From Bimastos eiseni (lineage: Eukaryota > Annelida > Clitellata > Crassiclitellata > Lumbricidae): a stretch of DNA of 64,000 nucleotides. Positions 1-10,800 of the stretch are shown piece after piece. The notes under the pieces are model-generated. The model was not told the DNA's origin, ran no database searches, and worked only from the letters and a program-made list of their open reading frames with translations. The position numbers and the translations under genes were made by a program. Position 1 is the first letter of the stretch. Every line of letters begins with the position of its first letter. The stretch spans positions 25,014,604 to 25,078,603 of the forward strand of contig OY365810.1 in assembly GCA_959347315.1 (NCBI GenBank). Reading direction: 5' to 3'.

Positions 1-690
1 AGAATTAAATTGTACTACTCCCTTGTTAACCCATGCTTGACCTTTGCAATATGATATGGGGACCCACATCTGAATCTACATGTAAGCTCAGAAAACTTGT
101 GTTACTGCAAGAGAGCGATAAGACAGTCAGAATAACCATGACCATAACCATAACCAATCGTTTTTAATGGCTAACTGGCAATCGACGAAGATTATAACAA
201 TATATAGCAGTTTAATGAGGATTGACTGCAAGACAATAGGGAAGAATATACCCTAAAGGGACCGAAGTCCCGTTAACAGGGACACCCTTACAGCACTCGT
301 TAACTGAAAATAGGTAGCGTTTGAAAGTATGATAGTAGATTGAATATCTTAATTAGTTAATAATAATAATAGCAATAACTCGCAGAGGCACTCATACGGG
401 TGCATACTTCCAGGAGTAAGTTATTGACAATTAGTAAAATTAGGGTCCTTCAAATTTTTTTCACTTGGAGTTTTTTTGCATTATATATTTAAGCTGCAAT
501 TAAGAGAAATTCCCATTTACTATAGTTGGATATGTTTGCTACTCGGGGTCCCTATTTAGCTGGATTCGCGTCCCTTCTGGGGCTCCCATTGTAGCCAATA
601 TAAAGTCTATTTCTGTGCATTTTGTAATGATGCAATTTATTTCAATTGGTTGCAATAAAACACTTCTTGATTGATTTGATTTGAGTGCAA
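1..690 (+). mobile_element. Decayed LINE: end of reverse transcriptase plus 3' UTR
   Basis: Frame 1 opens with KLYYSLVNPCLTFAI, which fits the LYxSLVxPxLxYGIxxWG block near the C-terminal end of many LINE reverse transcriptases. A TGA at 52-54 interrupts it. The same frame continues and ends with CKRAIR, the usual LQKRAIR block. The rest is non-coding. AATAAA lies at 654-659, followed by short TTGATT iterations to about 690, as expected of a LINE 3' end with a simple-repeat tail. The element runs off the left edge of the window. Assigning everything to 690 to one copy is inference. Confidence 0.5.
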
Positions 691-1384
691 CGTTTCAATA
701 ACTATGGGACAGATTTTTAACTGATTTCTATGCTCGCTGGGAAACTCATTTGTTTAGCACAGTAGGCTTATTGGTGTAATGATTTGACACTTGGGGTTTC
801 TATTGTGGCTCTTGCCGATGACTTGAACAAATCTGCAGGCTGTACACATCTCTTGTAAGTAATCCCACTGGAGAGTGAGCGGCATTAGACAGAGGCGTTG
901 TGAGTGAGAACGACGCAGCTGGAAATAATTTGAGGCACGTATGATGCAATGTTATTATGATCCCACATATGAAAACGATCTGACTTTTATATGATTTTAT
1001 ATGGTCAGAGAAAGTCACTTTGAAGTCGAATGTCATGCCCAAGTTTGTAGAAATTCTCAAAGATCTGTAAGCCACCTAACAACTGGCGATTTGTCGACTA
1101 GGCCAACTGCAGAACAGGAGCAAAATGGGGTCTTATAAATATGTGTTACTTGTCATCTATGACCGAACATCATAAAAGCTGGGGAAATGAGTGCGTCCAG
1201 TATCTCCTAAAGTCGACTAGTCCCTTCCTTTTGATAGATGATAGACGGCGGTCTCTGTCTAAATCAGATGCATGAAGATAAGGAGGCCTCGCATGGCTGC
1301 CAACGGTTAAATTCAACTCCTGTAATAACTTGTGATCTTTCTGTCATGCTATAGTATTTGTAATCGTGATGGTGCATTCTCTAA
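691..1384. other. Intergenic or intronic DNA, nothing recognised
   Basis: No convincing reading frame, repeat array or RNA gene was seen here. The open frame on the minus strand at 800-1075 has no family resemblance. Confidence 0.4.
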
Positions 1385-1546
1385 TGATTGACGTCACTGA
1401 GGTAGCTTCCCGTCGCCTTCCTCACAGACAACTGGGGACGAGCAACTTGTCCATGGTCGTTCGCTACGCAGTGGCTTGAGTCAGATTCGAACCTACGACC
1501 TTTTGGTTGCAAAAGACAGAACATACCGTTACACCACCGCGTCCCA
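1385..1546 (-). mobile_element. tRNA-derived SINE
   Basis: On the minus strand the unit starts at about 1545 with a tRNA-like head: an A-box-like GGTGTAACGGTA and a B box GGTTCGAATC at 1493-1484. The tRNA-unrelated body contains CTCAAGCCA and ACAAGTTGCT and ends near 1385. The body and head align with the unit at 14983-15135 on the other strand, so this is a dispersed family rather than a tRNA gene. The region that would be the acceptor stem does not pair properly. RNA polymerase III transcription is inferred from the boxes. Confidence 0.65.
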
Positions 1547-2112
1547 TGAGTGAGCTTCACCATATTCTGTCAGTGCATGCATCCATTTTACCTCGTTCAT
1601 TGCATCGATCTTCAATATCTCTGTATTGACAGCCATTCGATTCGTGTAAGGCTTTTGTTACTAGAGGCAGCATCCGGTTTAGCCTAAGTTCCATCGATGT
1701 AAGACGTCTTCTCATTCCTCCCTCCTTTTCTCCTCCCTCTTCCTTCCTTCCCTCTCTGCTTCCCTCTGCCAGTCTGTAGGCGTTCAGCCAAGTTGATGAA
1801 GCGCTCGAGTGTTTGGCCAGATGTAAGAGCACCATCGCCTCTTAATATTAATTTTCACATTCTCCTTTTCCTTCTGCTTCTGTTTCTCTGCGTTCTTTTC
1901 CTATTCCTCCTCCCTTTCCAGCTCCTGTTCCTATACTAAACGCAAATGGATTAACTTAATCCGTTTGGAGGTATTATGGCGTCTAAGGCGCCTGGAGCTT
2001 AGGTCGAGGTCAACGTAGGGTCGCGTTCATTACGGGTCGAGGTCAGGCTGTGGTAGATACGCTGGCGGGATTTGTCGCAAACACGAGTATGCGCTTAGTT
2101 GCATAAGCTAAC
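1547..2112. other. Pyrimidine-rich intergenic DNA
   Basis: CT-rich low-complexity sequence covers about 1710-1930 (blocks of TTCCTTCC and CTTTTCC). No gene was recognised in the remainder. Confidence 0.4.
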
Positions 2113-2372
2113 TCTGTCCTCGTCTCTCTCTCTCTCTCTCTATTCTCATCCTTCAATTACCTGCCCTGGGTCGTTTTACGTGCGTGTGATATGTACTTAC
2201 TAGTGGCGTGGATCTAAAATCAATTGATTACAATATAAAACAACAACTTTTGTAATTGAAATTAATATTATTAGATAACGTATGTCTGCTTGTACGTTTG
2301 TGCTTATGTCCCTCTGTACGCCTGTGTGTGCGTGCGTGCGTATGTGCGCGCGTGTGTGTGTGCGTGTGACTG
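2113..2372. repeat. TC and GT dinucleotide-rich microsatellites
   Basis: A TC run lies at about 2123-2141 and an imperfect GT/GC alternating run at 2318-2370. They are separated by unique sequence. Confidence 0.75.
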
Positions 2373-2405
2373 TCTGCTCTTTCTACTCTTTCGATTTTAA
2401 GCAGT

Positions 2406-2464
2406 AGTGAATTGAGGTTTCCTAAGAACTATTATGGCAAAATCCTTTATGAAATCGATGCGTA
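2406..2464. repeat. Direct copy of a 58-bp segment at 3971-4029
   Basis: The segment beginning TGAATTGAGGTTTCCTAAGA matches 3971-4029 in the same orientation at roughly 80 percent or better. Both end with the shared AAATCCTTTATGAAATCGAT. The downstream copy lies at the 5' side of the minus-strand LINE fragment, so this is either a second truncated copy of that element or part of a duplication that captured it. Confidence 0.6.
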
Positions 2465-2771
2465 TTTATTGATCGGTTAGGTTGACATAATGTTAAATCC
2501 CAATGAAAATCCTCAGTGATGAGAAACAGAGTGCAGCAGCAGAAGCAGCAGCAGCAGCTGTATGCTTCTCAAGGTCAAATCTCATGTTAAAGACGTTCTG
2601 AGGAAAGTCGAGACCGTTCTCTATTGACATCACTCGATAGGTTGGGGGAAGAGTCTAGAGAGTGACATGGGGAGAAAATTTGTTTCCATCCCCACCCCAT
2701 TACCATGAGTCTATCCCCGTTCCAACTCCATCTCCACCAGGTCTATCCATATCCCATCATATACACTAGGT

Positions 2772-4030
2772 CTATCCCGTGCGGGTTTCCAGATTTGCGT
2801 CCCGTGGGCCGTAGCCATAGAGACCGGCTGAAAAGGCACGATTCTGCTTAGAAGTTGTAAGGGCAAATGGGACAATGAGCATGTCTCGCTCAGCAGAGCG
2901 GCCTCGCTCAGTAGAGCGCAGAGAGCGGCGATCCAGTACACTCAAAGTAGAGTAACAGAGCTCGCGAAGACTGGCAAGGCGAGACCTAGCAAGGACCGCC
3001 ATACCAAAGAGATGATACGGTACGAGATTCGCTGTTGGAGGGGCAGCCAGTGCGCCACATCCAGCTTATAGCCGGATACATGGCCAAATTTAGGAATGCG
3101 TCCAACAAGACGTGCAGCAGAACGTAGGACCCGCTCCAGGCACCGCAAACGCCCAACTGGAAGGCCTGCAAAGAGTGAACAATAGTAATCCAGTCGGGCA
3201 GTAATGAAGGCGTGAACAGAGGTAGCTGTGGCGTTTGGAGTTAGCGAGCGGGAAACAGTTCGAATCTGGCGCAACTGGTAGTATGAATCACGGCAAAGAC
3301 GGTGAATATGAGAAGCAAAGGTGAATTCTTGGTCCAACATGACTCCAAGGTCCCGGACAACAGATGAAAATGCATAGAGGGGGAAATCAGCAGTAATGGC
3401 AGTTAAATCAAGCTTCATAAGCTGCTGGCAAGTGCCCAGGCAGATAAATTGGGGTTTTTTTTTGGGGGGGGGGGGGGGGGGGTTGAGTCGCAGGCGGTTT
3501 GATGCCATCCAAGTCTCGATGGCATCCAGCGTTTGGCTCATTGCCCGAACAGCAGTAGAGGTATTAGAAGCCATGCAATGTAAATAGGCTTGGACGTCAT
3601 CAGCGTACAGGTGACCCAGCACAGCAGTGGCATTAAGGACAGAAGCAATCTCAGCAGCGTAGATGACATACAGAAGGGATCCTAGCACAGAGCCCCGAGG
3701 AAGGCCATAAGGGACAGGGACCCACGTGGACCTGGAAGACCCATGAACCACACAAGCGCTTCCCGACAAATGAGGCCAACCAGCTCAGAAAGTTACCAGA
3801 CAGTCCAAATAAAATCTCTGGCCGCTTAAGCAAGATGTTGTGATCGACAGTGTCAAAAGCGGCACTGACGTCAAACAAAGCCAGTACAGTAAGTTGCGGA
3901 TTATCGATAGACCCATAGATGTCGGAAAGGAGACGGAGTAACAGTGTCTAGGTAGAATGACCCTTCCGAAATCCGGAATTGAGGCTTCCGAAGAAGTATT
4001 ATTGCGAAATCCTTTATGAAATCGATCAGT
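2772..4030 (-). mobile_element. Decayed LINE reverse transcriptase, CR1/L2-like
   Basis: Reading the minus strand from about 4000 to 2772, the frame shows SGFRKGHST, a TAG stop, then LFDVSAAFDTVDH (RT block with the first catalytic Asp). After a frameshift near 3780 come GLPRGSVLGSLLY and YADD at about residues 50-60 of the 275-codon open part (3769-2942). The frame continues through LGVMLD and AHWLPLQQRI. A second frameshift near 2950 leads into a C-terminal block with RSAERDMLIVPFA and NRAFS. This is the normal order of RT blocks in L2/CR1-type LINEs. One internal stop and at least two frameshifts make it a pseudogene. A CCC-AAA homopolymer is inserted in frame after RLRLN (3455-3482). The element lacks its endonuclease end. 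Confidence 0.85.
3455..3482. repeat. T9-G19 homopolymer tract inside the RT frame
   Basis: Nine T followed by nineteen G on the + strand, read on the minus strand as proline then lysine codons between LN and PQFICLG. It keeps the reverse transcriptase frame open. G19 could form a quadruplex on the + strand. Confidence 0.85.
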
Positions 4031-4190
4031 ATGTAACAATAATGTTCCTTGGGGTTGAGCCAGTTTTAAAGACTGGTTACGGGATTATTCTTACTAAAAT
4101 CTCACTCGAAATATAGCGTAATAGGCCTATAATTAATTATAGGGCTGTAACATACCGAAATGGTGTTAGCGTTCTCTATGAGCAGCCTTG

Positions 4191-4355
4191 TCACCTTGTG
4201 CTTTCAGTTCGTTGAGCTCTAGCCACCGTCATGATAAACCTTCTCCATTGCTTTCTCTCCGGGGTCACATCCCTTAATTCCTCCAGATTCATTCCGGTTC
4301 TTTCTTGTCCATCCATTTCTTCCTTGGGCGCCCTCGTTTTCTCATTCCTTCTCCG
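4191..4355 (-). mobile_element. Decayed RTE/craft-type LINE C-terminus
   Basis: On the minus strand one frame gives KRGRPRKKWMDKK. Another frame then gives NLEELRDVTPERKQWRRFI and ARAQRTESTR before a stop at 4193-4191. The pairing of GRPRxxWxD with a later DRxxWRxxIxxA block is the classic tail of RTE-like reverse transcriptase proteins. One frameshift separates the halves. It is a different family from the neighbouring RT at 2772-4030. Confidence 0.6.
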
Positions 4356-5585
4356 CACGCCAACATAACTTCTTATTCCATGCTATTTGATCGCATATTA
4401 TGAGCATAAGTTTATCTTAAAGGAAAGCTGGCAGATTCTAAATGCAGAGACTGTCCGAAAGTACGTGCTTAATAATCGACTGTGTCAGATAATGTTATTC
4501 AACAGACATTTTAAAGCCAATAATTCACAGAGCTTGGTACAATTTGTGAAAAACGTTTGATGTGTTTTGCAGTCAAAGTGTTTGAAACGACTCGTTACAT
4601 TTTAACTTGTATTGCAGTTCACCCGAAGCAGACTCAACTTTAGATTCGTATTTTATAATTCCAATTTCAGTCGCAGAAAGTTACTTGGGCAAAGAGGAGT
4701 GAATTCAAAACGTGTTTATTTAATGCCTGAATTCGTTACCTAATGGTTTGCGGCGGCGGATGTTAGACAGGCAAGGACAGGCCAAAGAATTAGACTGGAC
4801 TTCGCAGATAGAACATGGGCGGGTGGATTCATGGCATTTACTGACAGAGAGCGGACGAATAAAGCGCCTCGGTTAATGGGTTTAGGTACATACATCCAGG
4901 TCAAAGACCATGACCGAATGATGATTCGAATGCTGTCTATCCGAGCGCTAGAGTTTTTCAAACAGCGAATGGCAATCTCAGAGAAAACCGAGATGGAAAG
5001 TCAGATTAAAGAACAAAAAGAAGTAGAAAGCTTGCGCCAGTAAATAGATTTAGTATTACGGGCACAAGCACTAGACTGTCCAACGCGTATCCTTTGCGTC
5101 ACTATAAAAGCTGACTGTTTTTACTTTCCTATTTGCCTTTTTAGATTTCATTAACTCCATTCGCAACTTGGAAGAGATGCCAATCCTAGACTCACCCGAT
5201 TAATAGAGTGCAGCGTGCGCTCTTCGATACTTACAAGCTTTTCCATCAATCTGTTTTGCATATTAAATCGTAATGGGCTATTTTTTTCAATGGCAACAGT
5301 TATTTCATCATTGACCGTAAGACTTCCATAAGACGTCATTGATGGCAATTGTTTTATATCTGCAGTTTTTCAATATGCAAAGTCCAAGGTTGAAGAATAA
5401 ACGCCGTTCATTTGATACGGCCAATGATTACTACTGGTCTTTCCAACCGTCATGACTATATTTATCATCGCTTATTTCGGATTTTGTCCACATCAAGATA
5501 CTTATCACACGTAAAAAAACTATAAATGAAGGCTGAATAGACACGTTTTTCGAATGGGGCTTCCTGATATCCACTCAGACAGATA
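4356..5585. other. Unassigned DNA
   Basis: A 70-codon + frame at 4831-5043 is rich in charged residues but matches nothing I recognise. A 65-codon minus frame lies at 5151-5348. Neither has enough support to call a gene. Confidence 0.35.
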
Positions 5586-5656
5586 CGCACACTATATATA
5601 TATATACATATATATATACATATATATATACTATATACATATATATATATGCGCAC
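5586..5656. repeat. TA/TACA microsatellite
   Basis: Alternating TA with interspersed CA steps, for example TATATATATACATATATATA. Confidence 0.85.
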
Positions 5657-5749
5657 AGACAAGCCCACTGAGAGGGAGGGGCAGGTGGGTAAATGTCGGG
5701 GGGCCCGGCGACTTATAGGACCCTGGATGGGTACGAAATCGACTTAACA

Positions 5750-6340
5750 ATCAATCAATCAATATATTTTATTGTAACGAACCAGATTAACAGTAGTAAC
5801 ATAATTCGTTCAAGGTTTCGGTGACATTGGTAACAATTGGGGGCCTTTGAGGGATCTAGATCTCGCTAGCTATAGTCACCTATGAAGTAGGCCTACTTAC
5901 TAGTTATACATTAAAGACAGTCGATTAACATATTTCCAAATATGATAAACAGTTTCAGTTAATCATACGCTTAATCCATTTACGACTTGCTTGATTATCA
6001 TTTTATCTTAAATAACGACATAAGAACACGATAACACAATAATACTAACATAAGAGGTTTATATATTAACTGAGCATAATATTAACATAATAACATAGGC
6101 TCATTAAATACTAACTTAGCAAGCTATTTATTTCCATTTACTTTGTGGGCGCGCAGCCTCTTTTTGAATTCTTGTAGACTATAAGATTGCTTAATTTGTG
6201 ACGTACTGTTGTTCCATATAAGGGTCCCAGCAGATCTGATTGTAAACTTGTAAACGGGTATTCGAATGAGCGGGAACTGAGCGATATGCAATAAAATATT
6301 ATTGTCATTTGCACAACATTTATAATTTATTCCCTTTTAA
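5750..6340 (-). mobile_element. Decayed LINE: RT C-terminus, 3' UTR and ATTG tail
   Basis: On the minus strand an open frame from about 6339 to the stop at 6126-6124 carries FPLIRIPVYKFTIRSAG, then TLIWNN, then SLQEFKKRLRAHKVNGNK. This is the typical end of a LINE reverse transcriptase (RxxxGPxIWNxxPxxI, then SLxxFKxxLK). About 370 bases of 3' UTR follow, ending in AATAAAATATATTGATTG with three to four ATTG units at 5762-5748. That tail marks the 3' end of the element. Upstream parts are absent. Confidence 0.65.
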
Positions 6341-6439
6341 ATATAATATATGGCTGACACATAATTACAATCAGTTAAGTCATAGGATCTGAATATTATC
6401 ATACTTAACATTTGTTTCTAATCGAACTTACCGTCTGAG

Positions 6440-6612
6440 AGGCCCGTAACTGGTCTGCTTAAGGGCCTTGAATTTTCCTGCCAAAGGGCCCAACATTTTT
6501 CAACATTTTTCTGACTAAGGGCCCAACATTTATCTAACCAAGGGCCCGGAATTTCTCCTACTAGGGACCCCGAATTTCTATACCTACGGGCCCCGAATTT
6601 CTGTCGACGGGC
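6440..6612. repeat. Degenerate tandem repeat, unit about 28 bp
   Basis: At least six diverged units share the core GGGCCCxGAATTTCT, or AGGGCCCAACATTT in the first half. Units vary in length, so this is an old minisatellite. Confidence 0.65.
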
Positions 6613-7484
6613 CAGCACAAAGACACAGTTAGTGAGCGATATTAGGACTGAGATAAACAGACAGAGTCGAACACAGATACAAATAGCGAGACAGCGAGAG
6701 GCAGAAAGAAGGAAGAGAGACAGGGAGGAAGAAGCAGAAAAACAGAGACAGACGGAAACATAAGGAAACACAGGAAAAGACAGTCAAAGAAACAGTGAGA
6801 ATTTCACTGAGTTGGTTGTTCTCGTCTATATTTGCCGACAAGTAAAATAAATCCATGAATAACGAACCATCACCGATTAGCAAACGTGCTAACAAACTGT
6901 CAGGTTTTATTTCACCATTTAAATTATATTACGTAATTTCATTTTTTCATTGACGATCACGTGGTGTTCATCGTTTACTTCTTTATAAGGGGGCCACGTC
7001 GTGCGTAAATATCATAGCCAGTTTGACACCTGGGTGCGATCGTACGTAATTTAATGTGATGATGATGTATGCGGTCTCTTCGAATAGGCTGTCAAGTTGT
7101 AGTGAGGAAGGGAGTTTGGACTTTAAAACCAGTGCGAAAGTCGGGGCCTGGATCTGGAGTTGGTAAGGCGAGAGGAGGATTCGGATAACCAGCTTCACCC
7201 TCTATATGGCACTATTATGGATATCATATCATGCTCAACCAGTCGGAAGGTTTAGAATATTGACGATAACTTTTGATGTGATCACAATTTATGTGCGCGC
7301 ATAGGATAAGTTAAGTGACGATGAGGCAAGAAAGGGAGTTTGGACTTAGCAAAGAGGATGAGAGTGCATCGGGGCCTGGATGATTTGAATGGGTGGTAAG
7401 AGGTGATGAGGGTTCGGCTAACCAGCTGACACAGGGATCGAGGGAATGGGAGAGAAGGAAAAAAGACTCTGATATACGTATAGC
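6613..7484. other. Purine-rich then unassigned DNA
   Basis: AG-rich low complexity covers 6640-6790 (GACAGAG-type steps). From 6790 onward I see nothing recognisable. Two short GGGGCCTGGAT segments at 7141 and 7369 sit in similar contexts (GGAGTTTGGACTT upstream of both), suggesting a small diverged duplication. Confidence 0.35.
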
Positions 7485-7489
7485 TCAGT

Positions 7490-7624
7490 GAGTATTTCTG
7501 ATATCATCATTACTATTTAATTTATAATTATTTAAATTATAATCATTGTTGTCGTTGTTATTGTTGTTGTTGTTGGTGGTGGTATTATTGTTGTTGTTTA
7601 TTATTGTTATTGCTATTATTATTA

Positions 7625-7664
<40 letters not shown>

Positions 7665-7705
7665 TATTATTATTGTCTTTGCTTTTATCATCATCATCAC
7701 ATTAT
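7490..7705. repeat. ATT/GTT trinucleotide microsatellite
   Basis: Long imperfect GTT then ATT runs, with the longest ATT block at about 7612-7675. Confidence 0.9.
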
Positions 7706-7864
7706 AAGAGGCATAATTAATTTTTGTTAATGTATCGCCAATTGCATTTTAGAATTAGCGCAGGGCATATTAAACCAGCCATTTCTTAGGTTTCACCAGA
7801 CACTATTAACATATCGTCAGAATCTTTTCGAATGCAGTATTTTCAGGCCTAGTGTCTGAATATA

Positions 7865-8070
7865 GCTGGGCCAACTGACTGGAACAACCTACTAGAGGCA
7901 GTGCGCAGAGCTTCCTCGATTGAAGTTTTCAAATTTAGTCTCAAAACTCATTTATTTTCTGTTTACTATAATTGATGAACTGTTTCTGTAACGCATCCTT
8001 TAAGCAAGACTCTGTTTTATTAAGGCGCGCTATAAATGATAGTTGTATTGTATTGTATAGTGGACGAACA
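7865..8070 (+). mobile_element. LINE 3' end: RT C-terminal tail and terminal repeat
   Basis: Positions 7865-7975 read AGPTDWNNLLEAVRRAS then SIEVFKFSLKTHLFSVYYN and a TGA stop, the typical closing block of a CR1/L2-like reverse transcriptase. Just before, the frame is closed by TAG at 7850-7852. After the stop about 50 bases lead to GGCGCGCTATAAATGATA at 8024 and then TTGTA iterations to about 8060. This matches the 3' terminal hairpin and simple-repeat tail seen in other fragments in this window. Confidence 0.65.
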
Positions 8071-8224
8071 ACCATTTTCTTGTGGGAGTTTGAGTTTATC
8101 ACTGTCACAGGGTGGGGTGAATCAATATCGGTATTTGTGTTGTTGCTATATTATGCAATGAGTAAATTATTCCTGAGAACTTTGTGCCCTTGGAAGGTGG
8201 TCATATATGCAGAGTTTTGGTTGA

Positions 8225-8480
8225 TGCTGATGACTACGATGGTGATGATAATATTGGTGATGCTGAAGTCAATGGTTGGTGTTGACAGTGATAATGATGC
8301 TGATTATAATGATAATTATACTGATAATAATACTGGTGATGCTGAAAATAATGTAGGTATTGCCAATGGTAATTATGACTGACGACGATGATGATGATGA
8401 CGCTAATGAGGGCGATGATGATGCTGCTGCTGCTGATGATGATAATGGTGACGACGACGACGATGATGTGGTGTAGATGG
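8225..8480. repeat. GAT/GAC-rich trinucleotide microsatellite
   Basis: Imperfect GAT, AAT and GAC triplets. The Asp/Asn- and Met-rich frames through it are artefacts of the repeat. Confidence 0.85.
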
Positions 8481-8597
8481 TGGTGCTGCAACTCATTCTG
8501 TGTCTCACACATTAGCAACACTTGTTATGATGCTTTGTTTCGACAGCGCAAGACCCGGATTTTCGTTTTCTTAGAAGAACTGGAACAAGATGCCGCC

Positions 8598-8878
8598 ATG
8601 TTGAGTTCGTCGCCCGTCATCATCACGTCAGAAGTGTCGAACTTTGACGAGAATTGTGACGGTCTCTTGGCAGTTCCGGTGGCAGTTGGCGCTGGTGGAG
8701 GATGTGGCGGAGGAGGGGGTGGAGGTGGAGGAGGAAGTGGGGGAAGCGGTGGGACATTGGGGAGTGGCGGAGGGGCGCTCGGTTCCTCGTCATCGCAGTC
8801 TTGCCTGTCCGTTCCGTGTCTCGGAGTTCAAGGAAGCGCGTCTGCTGCTGCCTCAGTCGCTGCCCCAGAACTACAAAG
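8598..8878 (+). CDS. Probable first coding exon of the ankyrin-repeat gene
   Basis: An ATG at 8598 sits in the context GCCGCCATGT, a near-perfect Kozak site, in CpG-rich DNA unlike its surroundings. The 93 codons encode MLSSSPVIITSEVSNF, then an Ala/Gly-rich part with a polyglycine tract at about residues 37-50 and Ser/Ala-rich sequence to the end. The exon closes at AAAG|GTAGGA (donor GT at 8879-8880) after two bases of a codon. The frame is also open upstream to 8547, where a CAG could be an acceptor, so the exon may begin earlier with 5' UTR. The next exon must supply one base. The proposed acceptor before 16223 does so and joins in frame with the ankyrin exon about 7.3 kb downstream. The N-terminus is low complexity and gives no function by itself. 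The exon is likely; the link to 16223 is inference. Confidence 0.5.
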
Positions 8879-8889
8879 GTAGGACAACA

Positions 8890-8986
8890 TCATATCCTCC
8901 TCCTCTTCCTCCTCCTCTTCTTCCTCCTCTTCCTTCTCCTATTCCTCCTCCTCCTCCTCCTCCTCCTCCTCCTCCTCCTCCTCCTT
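8890..8986. repeat. CCT microsatellite just after the exon donor
   Basis: Imperfect TCC/TTCC then an unbroken run of CTC triplets at about 8943-8983. It lies in the proposed intron. Confidence 0.9.
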
Positions 8987-9261
8987 GAGAGCCTTCGACG
9001 TCTTCTGCTGATTCTCGTGTCTGTTTATAGAGCGAGGAAAGAGGCTTTGATAAGAAGGAGGTGTTAAAAAAACTGATCAACCGCTCAAACATAATAATAA
9101 TAATCAAATGTTACATTCACCGGACAGAAGCACACACTTAACGTGTACGTATCATGCATACAGCTACAACAGTCTACACAGGGCACGCGTGTACATGCGT
9201 AAAACAATAACGCGCTATACTCAGTGCTTTAAGTGTAAAAAAAGAAGTGCCTGACGCTAGG

Positions 9262-9400
9262 GGAGCCGTCCATCAATTACGTCACGCAATTTTGGACGTT
9301 TTTTAACCCCTCCTCTTCGTTACACGTCATCATAAATGCCACGACCCCTCAAATATGACGTCACGTCACAAAGCCCTGACCCCCCCCCCAAATGAAACCA
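9262..9400. repeat. Interspersed repeat with CCGTCCATxAATTACGTCACG
   Basis: The stretch GCCGTCCATCAATTACGTCA followed by TGACGTCACGTCACAAAG and a C-run resembles a short dispersed element I recall from many marine invertebrate genomes. Identity rests on memory of that motif. There is no second copy in this window. Confidence 0.4.
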
Positions 9401-10655
9401 GATGTCCAGAATGTAATGCAAATTTTCTTATAATTATCAACAAATTTAATTGCGACTATAAAATATTTCAAATTATAATAGTAGAACGAAGAAAACTGGA
9501 GAAATTAAGTAGCCTTTAATGATTACAGTCTTATGCATTCCTCAGGATGAAAGACTATCATAATCATAATTAAGCGTTGTTTAATTGAAGAGCGACAACT
9601 ACTGCTAATTAAGTGGAACTTGTTTAAATGAGTGTAAATAGAATTTTGTTAGGCTTTTGTACATCAACCATTATTTAGTCGTCAATTATTTGTTGATGAA
9701 ATATTTATGGTAATTTAAAGCGTAGGCCTACAGAGAATTACTTTCTGTTGTGAAATTGTCAACAAGGGGCCAGTGGCGCCGTCATCGTTTGAAAAATTTG
9801 TGAATTAAAAGTTATCAATGCGCGAGGCGGAAAATTTTTTTCCTCCTCTTTTTCTTGTTGATAATAACGTACGCATATAGAGGAATTGCACTGTTGCATG
9901 GACGCTCATGGACGACGTCCAGGCTCTGCTGGCCAAATAAGTGGCAGGACGGCGTCCAGCCTCAAAAATAAGTGCCTGGACGCCGTCCATGACCGTCAAG
10001 GCACACTTTAAGCCCTGGCTATACTTACAGGCATTCAGAATGCACACAAGTAGATGGGCGCGTGGTGTGGCCAAGATGGCCGCAAGTTTATCCGCCTTGC
10101 CATTTATTTTCAATCAATTAACTAACCTATTGTAAATCTTGCTCTATGACTTTCGATCGTTCGGACTTCTATTACTATTACTATTACAGTAGCTTTATAT
10201 AACCCTTTCAATGCCATCTACACAGAAACGTCCCAGCCTCGGTCAAACAGAATAGTTTTGACTCTTAAGGCCAGCGAAGATTAGAGCAGATTGACCTATT
10301 GTGTGAGACATGGTGACACTGGTAGGCAATTACAGGTCACCGGACCTGTCATTGAGAAAGCACGACACGCACGGGCGACAAATAACTCCACTTGTGCAGC
10401 AGAGCGCAACGAGCCACGGCGTCGAGCAGCAACAAAATTCTATCGGGCTATCAATACAGCACCGTACCAGCGAAGAGACCAAGTCAACCTTCTTGGAGAT
10501 TTTTTCTCAAGTTCACCTTTGCTGATAGTCCAGCACAACAACCAGTTAACTCTCGCTTATCTCATTCGAGCTGATGCATTACAAAATAAGTAAGTAAGCG
10601 TGCACTTGATTGAACCGCTTGCAAATGCACTTCGAGCATATCATAATATGAACGT
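9401..10655. other. Unassigned DNA with a cluster of GGACGNCGTCC palindromes
   Basis: Three 11-bp palindromic units GGACGNCGTCC lie at 9910-9920, 9947-9957 and 9978-9988. The outer two form an 18-bp inverted repeat with 17 matches (9907-9924 and 9974-9991). A 100-codon + frame at 10291-10593 is unrecognised. The remainder looks AT-rich and non-coding. Confidence 0.45.
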
Positions 10656-10659
10656 TAAA

Positions 10660-10800
10660 AGATGTACACTCACAAAATAATCATAACAAGCAATTACACA
10701 GCAGACATCTTCAAAGTAGTTACAGTAAAATAATGTATACTCATAAAATAATCATAACTAGCAATTACATAACAGACATCCCATGAGTAACTAGAGTAAA
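10660..10800. repeat. Tandem duplication, two units of about 70 bp
   Basis: Both units run through CACAAAATAATCATAAC or TCATAAAATAATCATAAC, AGCAATTACA and CAGACATC, and end in AGTAAA. They are roughly 85 percent identical by eye. Confidence 0.75.

Noticed and set aside
10291..10593. 100-codon + strand frame
   Set aside because: Three overlapping frames are open here in different phases and none shows a domain.
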